Source: Novosphingobium lentum NBRC 107847 (GTDB taxonomy: Bacteria; Pseudomonadota; Alphaproteobacteria; Sphingomonadales; Sphingomonadaceae). Taken from it: a stretch of DNA of 64,000 nucleotides. Shown here in pieces: positions 50,974 to 60,309 of this stretch. Below the pieces are notes generated by a model. It ran no database searches. It was not told the origin of the DNA and saw only the letters and a program-made list of their open reading frames with translations. Position numbers and translations under genes: made by a program. The DNA is taken from assembly GCF_001590965.1 (NCBI RefSeq), contig NZ_BCTW01000004.1:1-64000 (forward strand), written 5' to 3'. How positions within the stretch are numbered: the stretch's first letter is position 1; every line of letters starts with the position of its first letter.

Positions 50974-51923
50974 CGCTCCCCAAACTCCATGTCGCCGTCC
51001 TGATGGGCGGGTGGTCGAGCGAACGCGCGGTCTCGCTGATGAGCGGCAATGGCGTGGCCGATGCGCTGGAGGCGCGCGGGCACACGGTCACGCGCATCGA
51101 CATGGACCGCGATGTCGCCGCGCGCTTGGCCGAAGCCAAGCCCGACGTGGTGTTCAACGCGCTGCACGGCACGCCCGGCGAAGACGGCACGGTGCAGGGC
51201 ATGATGGACCTGATGGGCCTGACCTACACCCATTCCGGCCTCGCCACCTCGGTCATCGCGATCGACAAGGAACTGACCAAGCACGCGCTGGTGCCGCACG
51301 GTATCCCGATGCCCGGCGGGCGCATCGTCGACTGTGCCGAACTGTACGAACGCGATCCGCTGGCGCGGCCGTATGTGCTGAAGCCGGTCAACGAAGGATC
51401 GTCGGTGGGCGTCGCCATCGTCACCGCCGAGGGCAACTACGGCAACCCGATCAGCCGCGATGCGCGCGGGCCGTGGCAGGAATTCGACCGGTTGCTGGCC
51501 GAACCGTTCATCCGCGGGCGCGAGCTGACCACGGCGGTGATCGCCGATCGGGCACTGATGGTCACCGAGCTGAAGCCCAAGTCGGGCTTCTACGATTTCG
51601 ACGCCAAGTATACCGACGGGATGACCGAGCACGTCTGCCCCGCCGAAATCCCTGACCACATCGCCGAACTGTGCAAGGACTATGCGTTGCGCTCGCACCG
51701 CATCCTGGGGTGCAAGGGCACCAGCCGGGCGGACTTCCGCTGGGACGACGAGCAGGGGGCCGAAGGTCTGTTTCTGCTCGAGGTCAACACCCAGCCGGGG
51801 ATGACGCCGCTGAGCCTAGTGCCCGAACAGGCGCGCCACGTCGGCATGGATTACGGCGATCTGGTCGAGGCGATCATCGCCGACGCGCTCGCCATGAAGC
51901 AGCAAGCCGGGGGGCACAACTGA
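50970..51923 (+). CDS. ddl: D-alanine--D-alanine ligase
   Basis: Makes the D-Ala-D-Ala dipeptide used by MurF. The 317-residue ATP-grasp protein has LMGGWSSERAVSL at the N-terminus, KPVNEGSSVGV for ATP binding and LEVNTQPGMTPLSL near the end. GTG 50970 overlaps the murB stop. ATG 50940 in frame is an alternative that would extend into murB. Confidence 0.95.
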   Translation: MTLPKLHVAVLMGGWSSERAVSLMSGNGVADALEARGHTVTRIDMDRDVAARLAEAKPDVVFNALHGTPGEDGTVQGMMDLMGLTYTHSGLATSVIAIDKELTKHALVPHGIPMPGGRIVDCAELYERDPLARPYVLKPVNEGSSVGVAIVTAEGNYGNPISRDARGPWQEFDRLLAEPFIRGRELTTAVIADRALMVTELKPKSGFYDFDAKYTDGMTEHVCPAEIPDHIAELCKDYALRSHRILGCKGTSRADFRWDDEQGAEGLFLLEVNTQPGMTPLSLVPEQARHVGMDYGDLVEAIIADALAMKQQAGGHN

Positions 51924-52873
51924 TGGCGCAAACGATCCGGCGCGGCGGCAAGGGCGTGCGGCGCGCTGCCGCCGCCAAGGGCACCCAGCGCAAGGTTGCG
52001 GTCGCGCGCAAGCGCACCGGCAGCGTTATGGACACGGTGATGCGGTGGATGCCGTTCAGCGAGGAAACGCTGCATCGCATTGTGCTGTCCGTCATTCTGG
52101 GCGGAGCGGTGGTGCTGGCGTGGCTGGTGGCCAGCTTTGCCGGCGTTCCGGCGATGGCGCAGCAGCAGCTGGCAGTCGTCGCGGGCGAGGCCGGGTTCAA
52201 GGTCAAGCGCGTGGAAGTGCGCGGCGTCAACCGCATGAACGAGCTGAAGATCTATGAAAAGGTGCTGGGCCAGCGCGATCAGGCCATGCCCGAAGTCGAT
52301 GTGGCGGGATTGCGCGACACGTTGACCCAGCTGTCATGGGTGAAGGACGCGCGCGTTTCGCGGCAACTGCCCGATACACTGGTGGTCGATGTGGTCGAAC
52401 GCGTGCCCCACGCGGTGCTCAAGAAGGCCGACAAGTTGGTGCTGATCGACGAGACCGGCCAGGAACTAGAGACCGTCTCGTCGGCCAAGGCGCGTGGCCT
52501 GTTGCAGATGTCGGGCGCGGGCGCAGGGCAGAAGACGGCGGAACTCGGCCACCTGCTCGATGCGGCACCAGCGCTGAAGCCACAGGTCGCCGAAGCCGAA
52601 TGGGTCGGCAACCGTCGCTGGAACATCACGTTCAAGACCGGGCAGGTGCTCGCGCTGCCCGAAGGCGCGGACCAGTCGGCGGGCGCGCTGCTCAGCTTCG
52701 CGCGGATGGATGGGGTCAACCGGCTGCTGGGCGGCAAGGTCGCCACGATCGACATGCGCGCGCCGGATCGGATCTATCTGCGGGTGCCCGGCCGGGCGGA
52801 TGAAGCCGCCAGCGAAGATCGCGCCAAGGCGTCGGCCAAGGTCGCGGCAAAGTCCGCCGCGAAGAAGGACTGA
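51923..52873 (+). CDS. ftsQ: Cell division protein FtsQ
   Basis: Bitopic divisome protein that links FtsA/FtsZ-side components to FtsL/FtsB. The 316-residue protein has a basic cytoplasmic N-terminus (about 1-50), a membrane helix (about 54-76), the POTRA domain (FKVKRVEVRGVNRMNELKIYE) and the beta domain (WVKDARVSRQLPDTLVVDV). The C-terminal tail is Ala/Lys-rich. The start overlaps ddl by one base. Confidence 0.94.
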   Translation: MAQTIRRGGKGVRRAAAAKGTQRKVAVARKRTGSVMDTVMRWMPFSEETLHRIVLSVILGGAVVLAWLVASFAGVPAMAQQQLAVVAGEAGFKVKRVEVRGVNRMNELKIYEKVLGQRDQAMPEVDVAGLRDTLTQLSWVKDARVSRQLPDTLVVDVVERVPHAVLKKADKLVLIDETGQELETVSSAKARGLLQMSGAGAGQKTAELGHLLDAAPALKPQVAEAEWVGNRRWNITFKTGQVLALPEGADQSAGALLSFARMDGVNRLLGGKVATIDMRAPDRIYLRVPGRADEAASEDRAKASAKVAAKSAAKKD

Positions 52874-52879
52874 ACATCG

Positions 52880-54163
52880 ATGGCCGCGCCCCGCATCACC
52901 AAGGTCTTTGCCGCCGTCAACATCGGATCGTTCCGTGTTTCGGCGATGATCGCCGGCTTGTCCGAAACCGGCGAGATGGTCGTGCTCGGGTCCGGGCATC
53001 GCGCCGCGCAGGGCATCAAGCGCGGCTATGTTACCGACATGCAGGCGGCGACCCATGCGGTGCGCGATGCGATCGAACGCGCCGAGAAGATGGCCAACAC
53101 CGGGGTCAGCCGGGTGTGGATCGGCTGTTCCGGAGCAGGGCTGGCCAGCTCGACCGCCCGCGTCGAGGTCGATATCGGCGGCCGCCGGATCGAACAGGAC
53201 GATATCGAGCACCTGCTCGTCGCGGGTCGCGAAGTGATCCAGCCCGATGGCCGCATGGTGCTGCATGCGCAGCCCGCGCACTACACGCTCGACGGCGCGC
53301 ACGGCGTGCCCAATCCCCGGGGCCTGCATGCCGAGCGGCTTGCGGTCGACATCCACGTGATGCTGGCCGATGGCGCGCCGATCCGCAACATCAGCGAGGC
53401 GGTGCAGAACGCGCACCTCGAGGTCGAGGCGATCGTCGGTTCGCCGGTGGCGGCCGGACACGCATGCCTGACACCCGAAGAACGCGAACTGGGCGTCGCG
53501 CTGGTCGAATTCGGCGCCGAGGTGACCACGGTATCGGTCTATGCCAACGGCATGTTGCTGGGGATGAGCGTGATCCCGTTCGGGTCGAGCGACGTCACCG
53601 ATGCCATCGCGTCGGCGTTCGGCATTCGCCGCCACCAGGCCGAACGGCTCAAATGCATGTCGGGATCGGCCATCGCCAGCCCCGCCGATCACCGCGAGAT
53701 GATCCCGGTCAACGCGCCGGGCGACGCCGAAGGCACCGGGCCGACCGCGCGCCATGCCGATGACAAGAACCGCATCCCGCGCGCCGAGCTGATTTCGGTG
53801 ATCACCCAGCAGCTCGCGCATTTCTCCGACGAAGTAGCCCGCGCCCTCAAAACGATGGGCTTTTCCGGGCAGCGCGGACAGCAAGTGGTGCTGACTGGCG
53901 GCGGGGCGCAGCTGCCAGGGCTGGCAGACTACGCCCAGGGCGCGCTCGGGCGACCGGTGCGGATCGGCGGGCCGCCGACGATGATCGGGCTGCCGCAAGG
54001 CCACGCCACGCCCAGCTCGTCGACGCTGGTGGGCTTGCTGCTGTACGCGGCGGCGGACCCGGTCGACATCCGCAAGATCGGCCCCGCCTACCAGCCAACG
54101 ATGCGATATTCGGGGTTGGGCCTGGTCAACCGGGTTTATCGCGCGGTGCGCGAATACTTCTGA
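52880..54163 (+). CDS. ftsA: Cell division protein FtsA
   Basis: Actin-like protein that tethers FtsZ to the membrane. The 427-residue product has the SHS2 (1C) domain, ATP-binding segments (AAVNIGSFRVSAMIA and VVLTGGGAQLPGL) and a C-terminal amphipathic helix (LVNRVYRAVREYF) that inserts in the membrane. It begins 6 bp after ftsQ. A 199-bp control region separates it from ftsZ. Confidence 0.96.
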   Translation: MAAPRITKVFAAVNIGSFRVSAMIAGLSETGEMVVLGSGHRAAQGIKRGYVTDMQAATHAVRDAIERAEKMANTGVSRVWIGCSGAGLASSTARVEVDIGGRRIEQDDIEHLLVAGREVIQPDGRMVLHAQPAHYTLDGAHGVPNPRGLHAERLAVDIHVMLADGAPIRNISEAVQNAHLEVEAIVGSPVAAGHACLTPEERELGVALVEFGAEVTTVSVYANGMLLGMSVIPFGSSDVTDAIASAFGIRRHQAERLKCMSGSAIASPADHREMIPVNAPGDAEGTGPTARHADDKNRIPRAELISVITQQLAHFSDEVARALKTMGFSGQRGQQVVLTGGGAQLPGLADYAQGALGRPVRIGGPPTMIGLPQGHATPSSSTLVGLLLYAAADPVDIRKIGPAYQPTMRYSGLGLVNRVYRAVREYF

Positions 54164-54362
54164 TGGTACGTAGAAACCCGGCAGACCGAGTTGCGGATCG
54201 GGCTCGAACTTCGCGAAGCACGGTCGGAAATTCGCGATTGTGGGCCGTTTGGCGGCTTCAGCCTGTGGAAAAGGTTAATTTGGCTTTGATTCGACGAATC
54301 GTTGTGTGCCACAAGCCGGTATATTCGTAATTTATACCCTCGCACCCCGCTTGGAGATCGAC
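54164..54362 (+). promoter_or_regulatory. ftsZ promoter region with candidate cell-cycle sites
   Basis: Candidate elements in order: palindrome CTTCGCGAAG (54209-54218); TGTGGAAAA (54264-54272), a DnaA-box match on the minus strand; TTAATTTGGCTTTGA (54275-54289), a near CtrA box TTAA-N7-TTAA with one mismatch; GATTC and GAATC (54288-54292, 54296-54300), two GANTC sites forming a palindrome; TTGTG/CACAA (54302-54314); and a leader hairpin GGTATA/TATACC (54318-54338). GGAG at 54353-54356 is the ribosome-binding site. Confidence 0.5.
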
Positions 54363-55868
54363 ATGAGCATCAACATCGGACCGCCGGCCATCGACGAGCT
54401 TCGGCCGCGGATCACCGTGATCGGGGTCGGCGGCGCTGGCGGCAACGCCATCGCCAACATGATCAATGCCAAAGTCGAGGGCGTCGACTTCGTCGTGGTC
54501 AACACCGACGCGCAGGCGCTGAACAATTCCATCGCCGAACATCGCATCCAGCTGGGCCCCGACATCACGCAGGGCCTTGGCGCTGGCGCCCGTCCCGAAG
54601 TGGGTCGCGCCGCTGCCGAGGAAACGCTCGATGACCTCGAGCGTGCGCTCGACGGCGTGCACATGTGCTTCATCGCTGCGGGCATGGGCGGCGGCACCGG
54701 CACCGGCGCTGCACCGGTGATCGCCAAGGCCGCGCGCGAAAAGGGCGTGCTGACCGTGGGCGTGGTGACCAAGCCGTTCCTGTTCGAAGGCACGCGTCGC
54801 ATGCGCGCCGCAGAATCGGGCATTGAGGAACTGCAGAAGCATGTCGATACGCTGATCGTCATCCCCAACCAGAACCTGTTCCTGGTCGCCAAGGCGGAAA
54901 CCACCTTCAAGGAAGCGTTCCAGCTGGCCGACGAAGTGCTGCAGCAGGGCGTCCGCTCGATCACCGACCTGATGGTCATGCCCGGCCTGATCAACCTCGA
55001 CTTCGCCGACGTGCGCTCGGTCATGGGCGAGATGGGCAAGGCGATGATGGGCACCGGCGAAGGCCACGGTGAAAACCGCGCGCTGGAAGCCGCCGAACGC
55101 GCGATCGCCAACCCGCTGCTCGATGGTGTCTCGATGCAGGGCGCCAAGGGCGTGATCATCTCGATCATCGGCGGCGACGACATGAAGCTGCTCGAGGTCG
55201 ACGAAGCCGCCAACCACATTCGCGAACTGGTCGATCCCAACGCCAACATCATCTGGGGTTCGGCGTTCAATCCCAACCTCGACGGCAAGATCCGCGTGTC
55301 GGTGGTCGCCACCGGCATCGAACAGAACGCCGAAATGGCCGAACAGGCGGCGCGTCCGATGACCTTCGCCGGTTCGTCGCGCGGTCCCGCGTTCCCGAGC
55401 GTTACGCCCGCACGCGCTGCCGAACCCGCGCCCGTTGCTGCCGAGGCGGCAAAAAGCGAACCGGCTGCTGCCCCGGCCCCCGCTGCTGCCCCGGCGGTCG
55501 CTACGCCCGTTGCCGAGGCTTCCAGCCAGGCCACGCATGACGCTGACGATGCCCTCGATCTCACGTTCGAGCTCGACGAAACGCACACCGCTGCGCCGCC
55601 GGTTGCGGCGGAAGCGGCGGTCGAGGCCGCTGCGCCCCACGGTTCTGCGGCGCCCGTCGAAGCCGAACCGACGGCTACGCCGCGTTTCGGCCGCAGTTCC
55701 GAACGCCCGGCGCCACGCGTGACCACCGGTGGTGGCGGCAGCACCCTGTTCGAGCGTATGGCCAACCTGTCGCGCGGCAACAGCGGCGCGGCAGCTGATG
55801 ACGAAGACGGCGACGAAGGTGGGGCGCTGAACATTCCGCGCTTCCTCGGGCGCCAGAACAACCAGTAA
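54363..55868 (+). CDS. ftsZ: Cell division protein FtsZ
   Basis: Tubulin-like GTPase that forms the Z-ring. The 501-residue protein has the G-box GGGTGTG (109-115), the T7-loop region with [11 protein letters not shown], and a conserved C-terminal peptide [11 protein letters not shown] for FtsA and other binders. The Pro/Ala-rich linker (about 335-480) is long. The upstream open frame lacks family features, so ATG 54363 is used. It follows a promoter-rich gap after ftsA. Confidence 0.98.
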   Translation: MSINIGPPAIDELRPRITVIGVGGAGGNAIANMINAKVEGVDFVVVNTDAQALNNSIAEHRIQLGPDITQGLGAGARPEVGRAAAEETLDDLERALDGVHMCFIAAGMGGGTGTGAAPVIAKAAREKGVLTVGVVTKPFLFEGTRRMRAAESGIEELQKHVDTLIVIPNQNLFLVAKAETTFKEAFQLADEVLQQGVRSITDLMVMPGLINLDFADVRSVMGEMGKAMMGTGEGHGENRALEAAERAIANPLLDGVSMQGAKGVIISIIGGDDMKLLEVDEAANHIRELVDPNANIIWGSAFNPNLDGKIRVSVVATGIEQNAEMAEQAARPMTFAGSSRGPAFPSVTPARAAEPAPVAAEAAKSEPAAAPAPAAAPAVATPVAEASSQATHDADDALDLTFELDETHTAAPPVAAEAAVEAAAPHGSAAPVEAEPTATPRFGRSSERPAPRVTTGGGGSTLFERMANLSRGNSGAAADDEDGDEGGALNIPRFLGRQNNQ

Positions 55869-55913
55869 AGCAGGACCGGCAGCCAGCCTGCCGCCTTGCC
55901 GGAGTCCGATAGC

Positions 55914-55957
55914 ACAAGTGGCCCCGGTGCGCGTTTTTTCGCACCGGGGCCACTTGT
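55914..55957. terminator. Perfect 18-bp hairpin after ftsZ
   Basis: Bases 55914-55931 and 55940-55957 are exact reverse complements, with an 8-nt loop CGTTTTTT. The T-run lies in the loop rather than after the stem, so classical termination is uncertain; the position, 45 bp after ftsZ, still favours a transcript-end or stabilising role. Confidence 0.6.
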
Positions 55958-55985
55958 TGCCTGTGATTAATGGTGGTGGCGCTAT

Positions 55986-58661
55986 ATGCGCGGCACGATG
56001 AACTTCACTTCCATGTTCGCGGGCGGTCGACCGGCCGGGTTTTCGCGTGGAGCGACGGGCGCGTTGTGTGCCGTCAGCGCGCTGGCGCTGTTCGCATCCG
56101 CGCCGCCTGTCTCGGCCCGACCTGCGCCGCAGGAAGACGATGTCGATGAACCGGCCACCGCGTCGCGCCCCATGGTGCAGTCGACCAGCGGATCGGGCAG
56201 TGCAGAGCTCAACGCCGCGCTGGGCCGGCTGTCGCGCGATCCGCGCAACGCCGATGCGCTGATGGCGGCAGGCAACGCCGCGCTGCGGCTGGGCGACAAC
56301 GAGGCCGCGCTCGGCTTCTTTTCGCGCGCCGATGAAGTTTCGCCGGGCAACGGCCGGGTCAAGGCGCAGATCGGCAGCGCGATGGTCCAGAACGACGATC
56401 CCTACGATGCGATCCGCTATTTCGATGCCGCCGAAAAGGCGGGCGTGGACGTGGCCTCGGTCGCTGCCGATCGTGGGCTGGCGTATGATCTGGTCGGCGA
56501 TCCCGGCACCGCCCAGCGCTGGTATCAGGTGGCGCTGAGCCGCGCGCCCAGCGACACGGTGACCCGCCGCTATGCGCTGAGCCTGGCGATTGCCGGCGAC
56601 AAGCGCGCCGCCGATACTGTGCTGAGCCCGCTGGTGCAGAAGCAGGATCGCCCGGCCTGGCGCACTCGGGCGTTCATCATGGCGATCACCGGCAACCAGG
56701 ATGAAGCGGTGTCGATCGCCCACGCGACTATGCCGCCCGATCTCGCCACCGCGATTTCGCCCTACTTGCGCTACATGCCGCGCCTGACCGCGGCACAGCA
56801 GGCAGCAGCGGCCAATTTCGGCCGGTTTCCCCGAGCCGCCGACATCGGTCGCGACGATCCGCGCGCCGCGCAATATGCCGCCGCCTCACCGCGCAACGGG
56901 CGCGGGGCGGATGCCGGCCTGATCCCGGTCGGCGAACCGCTGGGCGCATCCTCGCGCGATCGCGGGCGCGACGATGAGAAAACCAGCCGCGCCAAGCGGC
57001 GCCGGCCCGGCAGCGAGGATGTGCCCGTCGTCCGCAGCGCGTCGGCCGAACTGCCGCCGGTGGATTCAAGCCAGCCTCCGGTGCGCGTGGCATCGGTCAC
57101 GCCGTACCAGCCGATCATTCCGTCGCGGCTCGACCTTCCGCCCGCGGCAGGCCCGTCGCGCGGCCTGCCGATCCGCGGGCAAAGCGGACTGGCGCCGGTA
57201 CCCCGCACGGCGGCAACCGCTGCCGCAACCGCGTCCGTTCAGGGCGGCGTTGCGACTTTCGCGCCCTCGCGCACAACGGCCGTGCCGGTATCGACGTTGG
57301 CGCAAAGTCCCGCTGCAGCCGTCGCGACGCAAGTGGGCGGCGGCAAGGCGCAGGTGGTCAGCAGCAAGCCGGGCGGCACCGCGCCGGTCGTCCATTCGGC
57401 CATATCCGGTCCGGCGACGAGCGGACCGGCGCAGACGCCGGTAACCTATTCGGCGCCGCCGGTGACGCGTGTTGTCGCCGCGCCGCCGGTGTCTGCAGGC
57501 ATGACCGGGCCAATCGGCACGTCGGCAGCCACCGTGGCGCCGACCATTGCGACCCGTGCGCCGGTCCGGCTCGCGGTTGCATCGCCCGTTCCCGCACCAG
57601 GCTTCAGCAGCATCGGTTCGTCAGGCCAGCGCCCTGCCACGACCGTGCCCGCACCAGCGGTGGCAGCGTCGCGTACCGCTTCCGTTGCGCCAGCCCCGAC
57701 CTCGCCGCCGGCCTCGCAAGGTATCGGGGCAACCGGCGCGACATCGACGTTCGATCTCGCCCGACTGGCGTCCACGCCAGCACCTTCGCCCGCCGGGTCA
57801 TCAGCCGCGCTCGCGCCAGCACCAGTCGCAGCGGCGCCGGTTGCTGCGACGCCGTTCGCTTCAACGCCGGTCGCTGCGGCGCTGGTCAAGCCAACGTTGA
57901 CGCAGCCGACGGCATCGGCACCGGCAATGTCCGCGCCCGCAGCTTCGGCGTCACCATCCGTTGCATCGTCCTCCGGCGCGACGGTTACCAGCGGCCTCGT
58001 ACCATCGCCTCCGCCATCGGCAACCAGCGCGGTCGCCGCCAACGCACCTGCAAGCGGGGCAGCGACGGGCACCGTGACCTCGGCTGCTCTCGCCACCCCG
58101 GCTGCGGCGGATTTCAGCTCGGCGTTCGGCGATTTCAAACCACCGGCGGAGGAGCAGTCTGCGCGGGTCGCTGCGGTCGACATCACGCGGATCAAGCCCG
58201 TCCGGCCCAAGCCACCCGAACCGAAGATCGCTCCTGATGCGGTTGGCGATGCGAATGGGGGCGACGCCAGGGGTAAGGACGCCAAGGGCAAGAACGCCAA
58301 GGCTGCCCGGGGCGATCGTCCCGAGGGTCCCACCGAAGTATCGCGCGGCGCGGCGGGCAAGGGCGGCAAGGCCGCGCTGCCCAGCCATCCGAGCCGGATC
58401 TGGGTGCAGGTATCGACCGGCGCGAACCGCGAGGCGATGGACGGCGAATGGCGGCGGCTGGCGCGGCAGGCGCCCGAAGCGTTTCGCGGGCACCATGCGT
58501 TCGTGACCGCGTGGCGGCAGAACTTCCGCCTGCTGACCGGGCCGTTCGAAAGCGACGCCGAAGCTCAGGACTTCCTCAACCTGTTGACGCGCGCCAAGTT
58601 GGGCGGGTTCATGTGGACCAGCCCGGCCGGCCAGGCGATCGATTCTCTGGCGGCGAAGTAG
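55986..58661 (+). CDS. SPOR-domain protein with TPR-like N-terminus
   Basis: An 891-residue exported protein. Residues 1-50 act as a signal region. TPR-like helical repeats run from about 70 to 290 (ADALMAAGNAALRLGDNEAAL). A long low-complexity Ala/Pro/Ser/Thr/Val-rich segment (about 350-760) follows. A C-terminal SPOR domain (IWVQVSTGANREAMDGEWRR) suggests binding of glycan strands without stem peptides at the septum. Location after ftsZ fits a division role. ATG 55998 is an alternative start. The long low-complexity region is unusual. Confidence 0.82.
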   Translation: MRGTMNFTSMFAGGRPAGFSRGATGALCAVSALALFASAPPVSARPAPQEDDVDEPATASRPMVQSTSGSGSAELNAALGRLSRDPRNADALMAAGNAALRLGDNEAALGFFSRADEVSPGNGRVKAQIGSAMVQNDDPYDAIRYFDAAEKAGVDVASVAADRGLAYDLVGDPGTAQRWYQVALSRAPSDTVTRRYALSLAIAGDKRAADTVLSPLVQKQDRPAWRTRAFIMAITGNQDEAVSIAHATMPPDLATAISPYLRYMPRLTAAQQAAAANFGRFPRAADIGRDDPRAAQYAAASPRNGRGADAGLIPVGEPLGASSRDRGRDDEKTSRAKRRRPGSEDVPVVRSASAELPPVDSSQPPVRVASVTPYQPIIPSRLDLPPAAGPSRGLPIRGQSGLAPVPRTAATAAATASVQGGVATFAPSRTTAVPVSTLAQSPAAAVATQVGGGKAQVVSSKPGGTAPVVHSAISGPATSGPAQTPVTYSAPPVTRVVAAPPVSAGMTGPIGTSAATVAPTIATRAPVRLAVASPVPAPGFSSIGSSGQRPATTVPAPAVAASRTASVAPAPTSPPASQGIGATGATSTFDLARLASTPAPSPAGSSAALAPAPVAAAPVAATPFASTPVAAALVKPTLTQPTASAPAMSAPAASASPSVASSSGATVTSGLVPSPPPSATSAVAANAPASGAATGTVTSAALATPAAADFSSAFGDFKPPAEEQSARVAAVDITRIKPVRPKPPEPKIAPDAVGDANGGDARGKDAKGKNAKAARGDRPEGPTEVSRGAAGKGGKAALPSHPSRIWVQVSTGANREAMDGEWRRLARQAPEAFRGHHAFVTAWRQNFRLLTGPFESDAEAQDFLNLLTRAKLGGFMWTSPAGQAIDSLAAK

Positions 58662-58834
58662 ACGGGAGGTGCGGTTTACCATGCTCACCCCTCCGAAACG
58701 GTTCTTGTCCACAGGTTGTGAACAGGCTTGTCATGTTTTGCCCAAGCCTGCGTTAACCGCCGATTGTCGCCGCCCCCCATGCCCGCCCATGGACCATCAC
58801 GAGCGGAACAGTTGCCGTGTTTAGAGGATGGACC

Positions 58835-59338
58835 ATGCAGACGGGCCACGACGACGGTGAACGCGACGATGCCGCACCCGTCGACATGATCGCTTCCTTG
58901 TTCGAAGCGCGTGGCTGGCCATGCGAATTCGTGTCCGAGGATGAAGTGCTGGGGGAAGTCCAGGGCAGCTGGGCCAACTATCAGTTGCGGTGCATCTGGC
59001 GCGAGGAGGACCACGTGCTGCAGATCCTCTGCCTGCCCGATATCCGCGTTCCGGACGACAAGCGCACGGCGGTCCATGAGGTGATGGCGCTGATCAACGA
59101 ACAGGTCTGGCTCGGCCATTTCGACATCTGGTCGAACGGCGGGGTGCTGCTGTATCGCCATGGCCTGATGCTGGGCGACGAGGGACTGCTCAGCCTGACC
59201 CAGGCACAAGGCGCGATCGAGGCGGCGGTGGATGAATGCGATCGGTTCTACCCCGCGTTCCAGTTCATCCTGTGGGGCGACAAATCGCCTGCCGACGCGC
59301 TGGCGAGCGCGCTCGTCGATGCCGCCGGCGAAGCCTGA
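58835..59338 (+). CDS. YbjN domain-containing protein
   Basis: A 167-residue cytosolic protein of the YbjN/secretion-chaperone-like fold: alternating alpha/beta with LQILCLPDIRVP and VWLGHFDIWSNGGVLLYRHGL. YbjN in E. coli influences stress responses and motility; molecular function is unknown. AGAGGA before ATG 58835 sets the start. The frame extends to GTG 58817. It lies 6 bp before proC, so co-transcription is likely. Confidence 0.8.
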   Translation: MQTGHDDGERDDAAPVDMIASLFEARGWPCEFVSEDEVLGEVQGSWANYQLRCIWREEDHVLQILCLPDIRVPDDKRTAVHEVMALINEQVWLGHFDIWSNGGVLLYRHGLMLGDEGLLSLTQAQGAIEAAVDECDRFYPAFQFILWGDKSPADALASALVDAAGEA

Positions 59339-59344
59339 CCACCG

Positions 59345-60166
59345 ATGGCGGACCGTTCGATCCTGCTGATCGGCTGTGGCAACATGGGCGGTGCGATGCT
59401 GGCGGGGTGGCTCGCCGGCGGTTTCGATCCGGCGCAGTTCACCGTTGTCGACCCGCTGCTCGAAGCGGCTCCGGCGGGCGTGCGCCTGCTTCGCGAGCTT
59501 CCGGATGCCGGTTCAAACGGGCAGGGCGGGTTCGACGTCGTGCTGCTGGGCTTCAAGCCCCAGCAGTTGCCGGGTGCGGCCGCCGCCATCGCCGCCCACA
59601 TCGGGCCGCAATCGCTTCTGCTGTCGATTCTTGCCGGGGTTGATCTGGGCACATTGCGCAAGCATTTCGGCCAGGCCGGCGCGATCGTGCGGGTCATGCC
59701 CAACCTTTCCGCAGCGCTGGGCAAATCGCCGATCGCGCTGGTGGGCGACACGGATCGCACGGCGCAAGCCGAAGTCGATCGGCTGATGGCCCCGCTCGGT
59801 TCGGCAGAATGGCTGGCAGACGAAGCCCAGATGGATCTGGTCACCGCGCTTGCGGGATCGGGTCCGGCGTTCGTGTACCGTTTCATCGATGCGCTGGCGG
59901 AAGGCGCGACCGCGCTTGGCCTGCCGCGCGAACAGGCGGACAGGCTCGCTTTGGCGATGGTCGAAGGCGCGGCGGCGCTGGCCGCCGCTTCGCCGCATGC
60001 GCCGGGTGAACTCGCACGGCGCGTCGCCAGCCCCGGCGGGGTGACGCAAGTGGGTCTGGATGTGCTCGATGCCGACCGCCGGCTCGCCCGCCTGCTGGAA
60101 GACACCTTGCGCGGCGCGCGCGATCGCAGCGCCGAGATGACCGAGCAGGCCCGCACCGGCGGCTGA
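59345..60166 (+). CDS. proC: Pyrroline-5-carboxylate reductase
   Basis: Last step of proline synthesis, reducing pyrroline-5-carboxylate with NAD(P)H. The 273-residue protein has the Rossmann loop GCGNMGGAM (10-18) and the C-terminal signature PGGVTQVGLDVLD. GSGPAFVYRFIDALAEGA is the typical central helix. A perfect GC-rich hairpin (60171-60189) follows the stop immediately. Confidence 0.95.
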   Translation: MADRSILLIGCGNMGGAMLAGWLAGGFDPAQFTVVDPLLEAAPAGVRLLRELPDAGSNGQGGFDVVLLGFKPQQLPGAAAAIAAHIGPQSLLLSILAGVDLGTLRKHFGQAGAIVRVMPNLSAALGKSPIALVGDTDRTAQAEVDRLMAPLGSAEWLADEAQMDLVTALAGSGPAFVYRFIDALAEGATALGLPREQADRLALAMVEGAAALAAASPHAPGELARRVASPGGVTQVGLDVLDADRRLARLLEDTLRGARDRSAEMTEQARTGG

Positions 60167-60170
60167 ACCG

Positions 60171-60189
60171 CCCCGGGCCCGCCCCGGGG
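60171..60189. other. GC hairpin directly after proC
   Basis: CCCCGGG (60171-60177) and CCCGGGG (60183-60189) form a perfect 7-bp stem around CCCGC. No T-run follows, so this may stabilise the mRNA end or act as a weak terminator. Confidence 0.35.
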
Positions 60190-60309
60190 ACAACCTGCGA
60201 CAAACCGCGACAATCGGCTTTGTCCGGTTTCGCTTGAAACCCGCCCCCGGTGCGCCGATATTGCAGGGGACTGGTCCGATCCCGGACTGGATGCGGAGTT
60301 TGGATTACC

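Noticed and set aside
54264..54272. Replication origin at the DnaA-box match
   Set aside because: Only one convincing DnaA box is present, with no AT-rich unwinding region or cluster of boxes; a role in ftsZ transcription is more plausible.
54258..56873. Long minus-strand open frame opposite ftsZ and the SPOR gene
   Set aside because: It covers the ftsZ promoter and two genes on the other strand; its translation is low-complexity Gly/Arg/Asp sequence with no family features.
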